The notes under the pieces were generated by a model, which had not been told where the DNA came from, searched no databases, and saw only the letters and a list, made by a program, of their open reading frames with translations. Both the position numbers and the translations under genes were made by a program. A DNA stretch of 40,111 nucleotides from Deltaproteobacteria bacterium UBA5799 (GTDB lineage: Bacteria > Desulfobacterota > GWC2-55-46): positions 2,208 through 42,318 of the forward strand of contig DIDN01000046.1 of NCBI GenBank assembly GCA_002418185.1. Reading direction: 5' to 3'. Positions 8,334 through 16,274 of this stretch are shown in pieces. The stretch's first letter is position 1; each line of letters starts with the position of its first letter.

Positions 8334-8984
8334 ATGATAGACTTCCACATGCACAGCATGCTGAGCGACGGGGCCCTCATACCTTCCGAGCTTGTGCGCA
8401 GGGCAAGGGTGGCCGGCTATACGGCGATGGCCATAACCGACCATGTAGACGACTCCAATATCGAGGGCGTCGTCAAGCAGGTCTTGAGGGCGGCCCGGCA
8501 ATTTAATAGCGGTGGCGGCTTCAGGCTCCTGCCCGGAGTGGAGCTTACGCACATACCCCCGGCGCATATACCCAGGCTCGTAAAAAGGGCGAGGGCCCTC
8601 GGCGCGCTCATCGTGGTCGGCCACGGAGAGACGCTCGCCGAGCCGGTGGAGCCCGGCACCAACATGGCCTATATAAAGGCCGGGGTGGACATACTCGCCC
8701 ATCCCGGGCTCATTACCGAAGAGGAGTGCAGGGCCGCCGTCAAAAAAACGGTTCACATAGAGGTCACCTGCAGGGCCGGGCACAGCATATCGAACGGGCA
8801 CGTCGCGGCGCTCGCCAAAAAGGCCGGGGCGCGCATACTCGTAAACACCGACACCCACGCGCCGGGCGACCTCGCAACCGACGAAAGGGCCGGAAGGGTC
8901 GCCCTCGGCGCTGGACTCGACCTAAAAGACTTCAGGAGAATACAGGACAATGCAAGGGAACTCGTCAGGAAGAAGCTGGGCTGA
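8334..8984 (+). CDS. PHP-domain phosphoesterase (histidinol-phosphatase-like)
   Basis: 216 residues, all PHP domain. Metal-ligand motifs are visible in order: H-M-H-S near the N-terminus, I-T-D-H, P-G-V-E, G-H-G-E, L-A-H-P-G and N-T-D-T-H. The fold hydrolyses phosphate esters with two or three metal ions. Small stand-alone PHP proteins like this are often annotated as histidinol-phosphatase, but no histidine genes are nearby, so the substrate is open (histidinol phosphate, nucleotide or another phosphoester). The 3' end overlaps the next gene by 35 bases, indicating translational coupling. Confidence 0.85.
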   Translation: MIDFHMHSMLSDGALIPSELVRRARVAGYTAMAITDHVDDSNIEGVVKQVLRAARQFNSGGGFRLLPGVELTHIPPAHIPRLVKRARALGALIVVGHGETLAEPVEPGTNMAYIKAGVDILAHPGLITEEECRAAVKKTVHIEVTCRAGHSISNGHVAALAKKAGARILVNTDTHAPGDLATDERAGRVALGAGLDLKDFRRIQDNARELVRKKLG

Positions 8985-10179
8985 GGCCGGGGCGGTCATC
9001 ATTGCCGCCATGATGCTCGGGGGCTGCGCAGCCAAGCCGCTTACGGACACTCCGCCATGGAGCACCCATTTGTTCAGCGAGTCGAGGTCGAACATCTCAC
9101 CCGGCGAGCTGAGCCTCCCGCTCGCTGTCTCATGGGAAAAGGACGTCTCGGATTTCAGGTTGCTACGCCCCTTTCCGAAAGAGCAGCTGTCCTCGCCGGC
9201 GCTCCACGACGGCCTTCTATACGTCGGCTCCACAAACGACAGGTTCTACGCGGTGGACCTCTCTACCGGCAAGGTGAAATGGAGGTACCACGCGATGCAG
9301 CCGATAGAGGCATCGCCGACGGTAACCGGCGATATGGTCTGTTTCGGCTCGGCAGACGGGGTCATGCGCTGCCTCGACCACGCAGGGAAGGTGCTGTGGG
9401 AGTACCAGGCGCGCTCCGAGATACTCTCGTCCCCGGCGGTAAGCGGCGGGAGGCTCTTTTTCAACTCCCAGGACGACCGCGTCCACGCCCTTGATGCGAA
9501 GACCGGCGAGCGCGCCTGGACGTACAGCAGGGCGACATACACCGTCGTGAGCCCCAGGATATACGGCTCTCCTGCGCGCTCCGGCGACGGCTCGCTCTTC
9601 TTCCTCTTTTCGGACGGCCATATCGTTTCGCTGGACGAGGAGACCGGCACTGAGGCATGGTCAAGGCAGGTGATAGGCAGCTTCGAGAGGGCCGGAAAGT
9701 GGCGGAGGTCGCCCCTTTACCGCGACGGGGTGGTCTACGTAATCGACGGGAACGACGCCGTACAGGCGCTGGATGCGGCCACCGGCGAGGTGAGGGGGGT
9801 TTACAGCGTCACAAAGGCGCGCGATTTCGTCATCCCGGACAGGAGGAGCGTAGTCCTTGTCGGGGAGACCGCGCTCGTAGCCCTCGACAGGCTTTCCGGG
9901 GCTATACTCTGGAAAAAAGAGCTTTCGACCGGCGCCACTTCGAGCGTCTTCGCCGCCGGGGGGCAGCTGTTCGTGCTTTCGAGCTTCAAGAAGGCCTTCC
10001 TGGGTCTCGATTTCCTTTCCAGGGACAAGGGACGCATGGAGGCCGTAAGCTTGAGGGACGGCTCGACCTCCTGGACTACAACGCTCGGTTCCGACGCCGC
10101 GGCAAACGCCTCCGCAGCCTACTCAAGGGTCGCCGTCCTTACAAACAAGGGAAAGCTTACCGTATTCGAACCCAGGTAG
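8950..10179 (+). CDS. PQQ-type beta-propeller lipoprotein (BamB-like)
   Basis: 409 residues from ATG 8950, with AGGAGA about 10 bases upstream; the start lies inside the PHP gene. The N-terminus is a lipoprotein signal with lipobox L-G-G-C about residue 26, so the protein is probably outer-membrane anchored. The body carries repeated propeller-blade motifs such as 'YAVDLSTGKVKWRY', 'HALDAKTGERAW', 'SLDEETGTEAW' and 'QALDAATGEV', giving about seven blades. This architecture is that of BamB, part of the outer-membrane protein assembly complex. BamB usually sits next to der/engA; here the context differs, so it may be a paralogous propeller. No PQQ-dependent dehydrogenase residues are evident. 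Confidence 0.83.
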   Translation: MQGNSSGRSWAEAGAVIIAAMMLGGCAAKPLTDTPPWSTHLFSESRSNISPGELSLPLAVSWEKDVSDFRLLRPFPKEQLSSPALHDGLLYVGSTNDRFYAVDLSTGKVKWRYHAMQPIEASPTVTGDMVCFGSADGVMRCLDHAGKVLWEYQARSEILSSPAVSGGRLFFNSQDDRVHALDAKTGERAWTYSRATYTVVSPRIYGSPARSGDGSLFFLFSDGHIVSLDEETGTEAWSRQVIGSFERAGKWRRSPLYRDGVVYVIDGNDAVQALDAATGEVRGVYSVTKARDFVIPDRRSVVLVGETALVALDRLSGAILWKKELSTGATSSVFAAGGQLFVLSSFKKAFLGLDFLSRDKGRMEAVSLRDGSTSWTTTLGSDAAANASAAYSRVAVLTNKGKLTVFEPR

Positions 10180-10186
10180 GGATGGA

Positions 10187-12403
10187 ATGGACAAGAGACT
10201 CAATGTGGCCTTCCTCTGGCACATGCACCAGCCTTTATATAAAGACCCGTTGAGCGGCGAGTACACGCTCCCCTGGGTCCTCTTCCACGCCACCAAGGAC
10301 TATTACGACATGGCGGCGATACTGGAGGAGTTCCCGGACGTGCACCAGACGTTCAACCTGGTGCCCTGCCTTATCGAGCAGATAAACGAGTACGCCTCGG
10401 GCAAGGCCAGGGACAAGTACAGGCGCATAAGCGCGAAAAATGCCGGGGAGCTGGAGGCCGAGGAAAAGGTCTTCATGCTCCGGTTCTTCTTCCAGGCCAA
10501 TTGGGAGCACATGATAAGGCCGCTCCCGAGGTACTGGGAACTCTTGAGGAAACGGGGCGTCTCGAACGACAGGGACGAGGTCCTCCAGGCCCTCAGGTAT
10601 TTCACCGACCAGGACTTCCTCGACCTCCAGGTCCTCTATAATATCGTCTGGATAGACCCGTCCATAAGGGAAAAGGACCGGCCCCTCAAGGCCCTTTACG
10701 CAAAGGGAGGGGGTTTTACCGAGCAGGAGAAGTCGGCCCTTTTGATGAAACAGACGGAGATCGCGGGCACGGTCATACCCAAGTACGCGGAGCTAAGGGA
10801 GAGGGGCATAATAGAGGTCTCGACCTCCCCGTATTACCACCCCATACTGCCGCTCCTTTGCGACAGCGACTCCGCCAGGGAGGCCATGCCCGGTGCGACC
10901 CTTCCGAGGGTGCGCTTCAGGCACCCGGAGGACGCGAGGGAGCAGGTAAGGAGGGGGCTTGAGCTTTTCAAGCGCACCTTTGGCTCGATGCCCAGGGGCA
11001 TGTGGCCCTCGGAGGGTTCGGTGAGCATGGACGTCCTGCCGATAGCGGCGTCCGAAGGCGTGGAGTGGCTCGCGACCGACGAGGAGATACTCTCGAATAC
11101 GCTAAGGCGCCCCATAAGGCGCGACCAAACGGGACATTGCCACGACACGTTCCTGTACAGGCCCTACGAGCTGGAGTCGGACAGCGGAAAGGTGGCTGTC
11201 TTCTTCAGGGACCACGTCCTATCCGACCTTATCGGCTTCGACTACTCCAGGATGGACTCGGAGCAGGCGGCCTCGGACATGCTCTCAAGGCTTACGCGCA
11301 TACACGGTATGATCGAGAACCCGGGCGAGCACGTCGTCTCGATAATACTCGACGGCGAGAACGCGTGGGAGCACTTCAAAAACGACGGCAGGGATTTCCT
11401 CACGGCCCTCTACTCGAAGCTTTCGGGCCACCCGGCCTTGAGGTGCGTGACCATAAGCGAGTTCCTCGACATGAAGACCAGGAGGGAAAAGCTCGATTGG
11501 ATCTTCCCCGGCTCGTGGATAAGCCACAATTTCAAGATTTGGATCGGCCATGTCGAGGACAACACAGCCTGGGACTTCATATCCGAGGCGCGGGACGCGC
11601 TCGTGAAATACGAAGAGTCCCTCGGCGGGACCGCCGAGGAGAGGCGCGCGAGGGAGAACGTCCGCGAGGCGTGGGAGGAGGTCTACGCAGCCGAGGGGAG
11701 CGACTGGTTCTGGTGGTACGGAGAAGAGCATTCCTCCATGGGCGACGAGGACTTCGACGCCCTTTTCAGGCGGCGCATAAAGAGGATCTACCAGCTTATC
11801 GGGAAAGAGCCGCCCGATTACCTGGAGATGCCCATCTCCTCCGAGATAAAGGGGTACAGGCCGCCTTCCGAGCCGAGGGCGCTCGTCTCGCCCGAGGTCG
11901 ACGGCCTTGTCTCCGACTACTTCGAGTGGCTCTCGTGCGGCAAGCTCGAGCGCACCTACTTCGGGAGCGCGATGCACAAGGAGCTGCAGGGCGGCCTCGT
12001 CGACTCGATATCCTACGGCTTCTCGAAGGAATCCCTCTTTTTCCGTTTCGATTACATCGAGGAACTCGCGAGCTTCGCGGGCCCCTGGAGCTTCACCATA
12101 ACCTTCATGCATCCCAGGCAGGTGAAGGCCGCCGCAAAAATTAAGGGAAAGGGAGCCGAAGGGGAGATATCAGTCAGGTACGGGGACAGATGGGGAGACT
12201 CGACCCCGCTCCGCATAGCGGCGGATTCGGTCGTAGAGGCTGAGGTCCCGCTGTCCTTGCTTGGCGCAGGCAAGGGAGAAGAGCTCAGGCTCTACATAAA
12301 CATAAACGCGGAGGAGAAGGGAATCGAGCGCTGGCCGGTAAAGGGCTACCTCATCTTCACCGTGCCGCCGGAAGACTTCGAGCAGCAGGACTGGATTGTC
12401 TGA
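10187..12403 (+). CDS. Glycoside hydrolase family 57 protein
   Basis: 738 residues. The N-terminal H-M-H-Q-P motif (residues 12-16) is the GH57 signature. The predicted catalytic nucleophile is Glu276 in 'GMWPSEGS', and the acid/base is Asp389 in 'IILDGENAWEHF'. GH57 enzymes are alpha-acting retaining hydrolases or transferases (amylopullulanase, 4-alpha-glucanotransferase, branching enzyme). No signal peptide is present, so it is cytoplasmic and likely acts on glycogen-like alpha-glucan. The C-terminal 180 residues are a beta-rich region similar in position to accessory domains of larger GH57 enzymes. It begins 7 bases after the lipoprotein gene. Exact specificity cannot be read from the sequence. 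Confidence 0.88.
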   Translation: MDKRLNVAFLWHMHQPLYKDPLSGEYTLPWVLFHATKDYYDMAAILEEFPDVHQTFNLVPCLIEQINEYASGKARDKYRRISAKNAGELEAEEKVFMLRFFFQANWEHMIRPLPRYWELLRKRGVSNDRDEVLQALRYFTDQDFLDLQVLYNIVWIDPSIREKDRPLKALYAKGGGFTEQEKSALLMKQTEIAGTVIPKYAELRERGIIEVSTSPYYHPILPLLCDSDSAREAMPGATLPRVRFRHPEDAREQVRRGLELFKRTFGSMPRGMWPSEGSVSMDVLPIAASEGVEWLATDEEILSNTLRRPIRRDQTGHCHDTFLYRPYELESDSGKVAVFFRDHVLSDLIGFDYSRMDSEQAASDMLSRLTRIHGMIENPGEHVVSIILDGENAWEHFKNDGRDFLTALYSKLSGHPALRCVTISEFLDMKTRREKLDWIFPGSWISHNFKIWIGHVEDNTAWDFISEARDALVKYEESLGGTAEERRARENVREAWEEVYAAEGSDWFWWYGEEHSSMGDEDFDALFRRRIKRIYQLIGKEPPDYLEMPISSEIKGYRPPSEPRALVSPEVDGLVSDYFEWLSCGKLERTYFGSAMHKELQGGLVDSISYGFSKESLFFRFDYIEELASFAGPWSFTITFMHPRQVKAAAKIKGKGAEGEISVRYGDRWGDSTPLRIAADSVVEAEVPLSLLGAGKGEELRLYININAEEKGIERWPVKGYLIFTVPPEDFEQQDWIV

Positions 12404-12460
12404 AAAGATTCGATGGATCGCCGATTACGGGCCTGAACTATTCACGTTGCGGATTTGTAC

Positions 12461-15040
12461 ATGACCAAAAGCGCCACTACCCCGGCCATGCGCCAGTACC
12501 TCGAGATAAAGGCCCTGCACCCGGACTCCGTCCTCTTCTTCAGGATGGGGGACTTCTACGAGATGTTCTTCGAGGACGCGAGGCTCGCCTCGTCGGTCCT
12601 CGGGATCGCGCTGACCTCGCGCGACCGCGACCGGGAGATACCCATGTGCGGTGTCCCGCACCACGCGGCGGCAGGGTACATAGCCAGGCTCGTCCGCGAG
12701 GGGCACAAGGTCGCCGTATGCGAGCAGACGACCGACCCGGCTGAATCCAGGGGCATTGTCGAGAGGGCCGTTACCAGGGTGATAACCCCGGGCATAGCCC
12801 TCGACGACGAGCTCCTCGACCCAAAGTCCAACAACTTCATAGCCGCCGTGTACGCCGACCGGAAGGCCTCGGGCTTCGCGTACATGGACGTATCCACTGG
12901 CGAGTTCCGGCTGACTTCGCTCGACGGTACGCATTCGCTCATAGAGGAGATAAGGCGATTAAGGCCCCTCGAGCTCATAGTCCCCGCTGACCTCGCCGCC
13001 TCTTTAGCCTTTCCCGATTCGCCGGTAAAGAAGGTGACTGCGATGGAGGCCGGGAGGTTTTCCCTCGACAGGGCCGAATCGCGCCTTAACGCGCATTTCG
13101 CTACGGCCACGCTCGACGGCTTCGGATGCGCCGACATGCCGCAGGCGGTCATTGCCGCCGGGGCGCTCCTTGAGTACATACGCTCGAACCAGAAGTCCGA
13201 GATCAGCCATGCAAGGAAGCCGGCGCCCTATTTCCCCGACGACTTCCTGGTCCTCGATTCCTCTACGAGGAGGAACCTTGAGATAATACAGAACATGAGG
13301 ACCGGCGGGCGCGAGGACACGCTCCTTTCCGTGCTCGACAGGACCCGTACGGCAATGGGCGGAAGGAGGCTCAAGAGCTGGCTTCTGCACCCGCTTAAGG
13401 ACGCCGGCGCGATAAGGGAACGCCACGACGCGCTGGAGGAGCTTATCCGGGACCGCGGCGTCCGGGCGGACCTCCGGGAGTCGCTTTCCCGCGTGCACGA
13501 CCTTGAAAGGCTCACCGCGCGGCTCTCGCTCGGGGCCGCCGGGCCGAGGGACCTCGCTTCGCTCAGGGAGTCCCTTCGCGCCATACCCGGCGTCAGGGAA
13601 GCTCTTGCGCCTTTTTCAGCCCCGTTGCTCAGGGGACTGCGCCTTGACGACGTAGCCGAGGCCTCGGAGGAGATAGGGCGGGCGGTCTCCGATAGCCCGC
13701 CGCACTCGGTAAAGGACGGGGGAGTCATACGCGAGGGGTACTCGGCGGAGCTCGACGAGCTCCGGGGGATCGGCTCCGGCGGCAAGGACTGGATAGCTGC
13801 CCTCGAAGCGAAGGAGAGGGCGAGGACCGGCATAAGCTCCCTGAAGGTGGGATACAACAGGGTCTTCGGATATTACATCGAGTTGACGAGGTCGAACCTT
13901 TCGAGCGCGCCTCCCGAGTACATCCGGAAGCAGACCCTTGTGAACGCGGAGAGGTTCATAACGCCGGAGCTCAAGGAATGGGAGGAGAGGATACTCGGCG
14001 CCGAGGAGAAGGCGCTGAAGCTCGAAGCGGCCCTCTTCGCCTCGCTCGTCGAGGCCCTTAAGCGCTTTACCGACAGGGTGCTTGCGACCGCTGATTCCAT
14101 TGCCACTCTCGACTGCATCTTGTCGTTCGCCGGGGCGTCCGAAGAGCAAGGGTATTCGAGGCCCGAGATAGACGAGGGCTACTCGCTCGAAATAGAGGGC
14201 GGCAGGCACCCTGTGGTCGAGGCAGGCACCAGCGACTTCGTCTCGAACGACCTCGCCCTCGCCCCTGACGAGAGGATAATCATCCTTACCGGCCCGAACA
14301 TGGCCGGGAAATCGACCTACCTGAGGCAGAACGCCCTCATAGTCCTCATGGCGCAGGCCGGCTCCTTTGTCCCGGCAGCGCGCGCATCCATCGGGGTGGT
14401 GGACAGGATATTCACCCGCGTCGGCGCGTCGGACGACCTCTCGCGCGGGCATTCGACCTTCATGGTCGAGATGAGCGAGACCGCCAACATACTCAATAAC
14501 GCTTCTCCCAGGAGCTTCATCGTGCTTGACGAGATCGGGCGCGGCACCTCCACCTTCGACGGCCTTTCCATCGCGTGGGCAGTGGTCGAGCACATCCACG
14601 ACAGCCCGTCTCTCGGCGCAAAGACGCTCTTCGCCACGCATTACCACGAGCTGACCGAGCTTTCCTTGACAAAGGAAAGGGTCAAAAATTATAATATGGC
14701 GGTCAAGGAGTGGAACGAAAGGATAATTTTCCTCAGGAAGGTCCTTCCCGGCGGCGCGAACAGGAGCTACGGCATACAGGTGGCCAGGCTCGCAGGCGTC
14801 CCTGACGAGGTCATATCGAGGGCCAGGGAGATACTGAGGAACCTGGAGACCGGAGAGCTTACCGAATCAGGCGTGCCGCGGCTCGCCGCCCGCGACGAGC
14901 GCCCCGACGGGACGGGGCAGATGAGCTTGCTCGGCTCCAGGGACGCGCTCAGGGAGGAACTGAGGCGCGTCGACGTCGACACGATGACCCCCATCGAGGC
15001 CATCACCGCTCTCCATAAACTAAAGGAGATGCTTGATTGA
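12461..15040 (+). CDS. mutS: DNA mismatch repair protein MutS
   Basis: 859 residues from ATG 12461; an in-frame TTG two codons earlier has no better ribosome site. The mismatch-recognition Phe-x-Glu is in 'GDFYEMF' about residue 30. Connector, lever and clamp domains follow. The ATPase has Walker A 'GPNMAGKSTYLRQ' about residue 611, Walker B 'FIVLDEIGRGTST' and the signature histidine region 'FATHYHELTEL'. The C-terminal 50 residues include the MutS dimer/tetramer region. MutS recognises mismatches and recruits MutL; mutL is not in the window. It overlaps the amidase start, forming the widely seen mutS-amidase-glnD-xerD cluster. Confidence 0.97.
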   Translation: MTKSATTPAMRQYLEIKALHPDSVLFFRMGDFYEMFFEDARLASSVLGIALTSRDRDREIPMCGVPHHAAAGYIARLVREGHKVAVCEQTTDPAESRGIVERAVTRVITPGIALDDELLDPKSNNFIAAVYADRKASGFAYMDVSTGEFRLTSLDGTHSLIEEIRRLRPLELIVPADLAASLAFPDSPVKKVTAMEAGRFSLDRAESRLNAHFATATLDGFGCADMPQAVIAAGALLEYIRSNQKSEISHARKPAPYFPDDFLVLDSSTRRNLEIIQNMRTGGREDTLLSVLDRTRTAMGGRRLKSWLLHPLKDAGAIRERHDALEELIRDRGVRADLRESLSRVHDLERLTARLSLGAAGPRDLASLRESLRAIPGVREALAPFSAPLLRGLRLDDVAEASEEIGRAVSDSPPHSVKDGGVIREGYSAELDELRGIGSGGKDWIAALEAKERARTGISSLKVGYNRVFGYYIELTRSNLSSAPPEYIRKQTLVNAERFITPELKEWEERILGAEEKALKLEAALFASLVEALKRFTDRVLATADSIATLDCILSFAGASEEQGYSRPEIDEGYSLEIEGGRHPVVEAGTSDFVSNDLALAPDERIIILTGPNMAGKSTYLRQNALIVLMAQAGSFVPAARASIGVVDRIFTRVGASDDLSRGHSTFMVEMSETANILNNASPRSFIVLDEIGRGTSTFDGLSIAWAVVEHIHDSPSLGAKTLFATHYHELTELSLTKERVKNYNMAVKEWNERIIFLRKVLPGGANRSYGIQVARLAGVPDEVISRAREILRNLETGELTESGVPRLAARDERPDGTGQMSLLGSRDALREELRRVDVDTMTPIEAITALHKLKEMLD

Positions 15041-16266
15041 AAAGCCCCGTTGCCAGGCCTGCCCTCTTGTCTTTACTTACGCTGGCCCTGCTCTTCATAT
15101 CGGCTGGAATGTCTCAAGCCGCGTACAAGGCCGTCACCGAGATCCGTCACTGGTCCAACCCCAGTTACACGAGGGTCGTTGTAAACGTCAACGGCCCGGC
15201 TCGGTTCACGCACCGGCTCCTGAGGAAAGACCCTTCCATAAGCGTCGAATGGCGGCGGCTCTATATCGACATATCCGGCGCCATGCTTTCGCCTGACCTC
15301 GCGCGCTCCATACCCATAAACGACGGGCTTCTGAAGGCCGCCCGCGCGGGCCAGTACGACCCTGACACGGTCAGGGTCGTACTGGACATCGAGTCCATAA
15401 AGGACTTCAAGATATTCTACCTTACCGACCCGTACAGGATAGTAATCGACGTTACCGGCGAGCCCGCCCTGGGCAAAGAGGTCATCAGGCAGGCGAGGGA
15501 CGCCACAGGCAGGCCCATACCCGAGATAAGAAAGGACCCCTCGGGCCGGACGCTACCCGACCCCAGCCTTACGCAGCAGCTCGGATTGAAGGTAAGAAAG
15601 ATTGTCATAGACCCCGGGCACGGCGGCAAGGACCCGGGCGCCATCGGCAAGTCGGGCCTTATGGAGAAGGATATAAACCTCAAGCTCGGGCTCATGCTCA
15701 AGGAAAAGCTCGAGCGCGAGGCCGGAGCAAAGGTTGTCATGACCAGGGACAGGGACGTTTTCATACCCCTGGAGGAGAGGACCGCCATAGCCAACAGGGA
15801 GGAAGCCGACCTCTTCATATCCATCCACGTGAACGCGGCCCCGAGGCGGTCGGCGTCCGGCGTAGAGACGTACATCCTCGGCATATCCAATGACGAAGAG
15901 GCCAAGAGGGTGGCCGCCAGGGAGAACGCGACGTCTACGAGGTCGGTAAGCGACCTTGAGTTCATCCTGAACGACCTCATAAAGACCGCAAAGACGAACG
16001 ACTCGGCAAGGCTCGCGGGCGTCGTTCAGGACAACATGGTCAACAGGCTCCGCGCAAGCTACAGGAACGTCAGGAGCAACGGCATAAAGGGCGCGCCGTT
16101 CTACGTGCTTATCGGCACGAAAATGCCAGCCGTTCTCGTCGAGGTCTCCTTTATCAGCAACCCCATGGAAGAGAAGCGTCTCAAGGACCCGAAATACCTT
16201 GAAGGGGCCGTTGACGGCATAGCGGACGGGGTATTGAGTTATATGAACGGCTCGGGCGAGACCTGA
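15037..16266 (+). CDS. amiC: AmiC-type N-acetylmuramoyl-L-alanine amidase
   Basis: 409 residues from TTG 15037, which overlaps the mutS stop by three bases. The N-terminus is a cleavable Sec signal (hydrophobic stretch, then S-Q-A-A). Residues about 35-150 form an AMIN domain, which targets the enzyme to the septum. Residues about 185-405 are an Amidase_3 domain with zinc ligands His195 (D-P-G-H-G-G), Glu210 and His264 (S-I-H-V-N) and catalytic Glu369 (V-E-V-S-F-I-S-N). It cleaves the bond between N-acetylmuramic acid and the stem peptide during daughter-cell separation. The bare glycan it leaves is the ligand of SPOR domains such as the one encoded at 2960. Confidence 0.93.
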   Translation: MKSPVARPALLSLLTLALLFISAGMSQAAYKAVTEIRHWSNPSYTRVVVNVNGPARFTHRLLRKDPSISVEWRRLYIDISGAMLSPDLARSIPINDGLLKAARAGQYDPDTVRVVLDIESIKDFKIFYLTDPYRIVIDVTGEPALGKEVIRQARDATGRPIPEIRKDPSGRTLPDPSLTQQLGLKVRKIVIDPGHGGKDPGAIGKSGLMEKDINLKLGLMLKEKLEREAGAKVVMTRDRDVFIPLEERTAIANREEADLFISIHVNAAPRRSASGVETYILGISNDEEAKRVAARENATSTRSVSDLEFILNDLIKTAKTNDSARLAGVVQDNMVNRLRASYRNVRSNGIKGAPFYVLIGTKMPAVLVEVSFISNPMEEKRLKDPKYLEGAVDGIADGVLSYMNGSGET

Positions 16267-16274
16267 TAAAACTC

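Noticed and set aside
11002..12144. 380-codon frame inside the GH57 gene
   Set aside because: It is in another frame of the same strand, Arg-rich, and the GH57 frame has the catalytic motifs.
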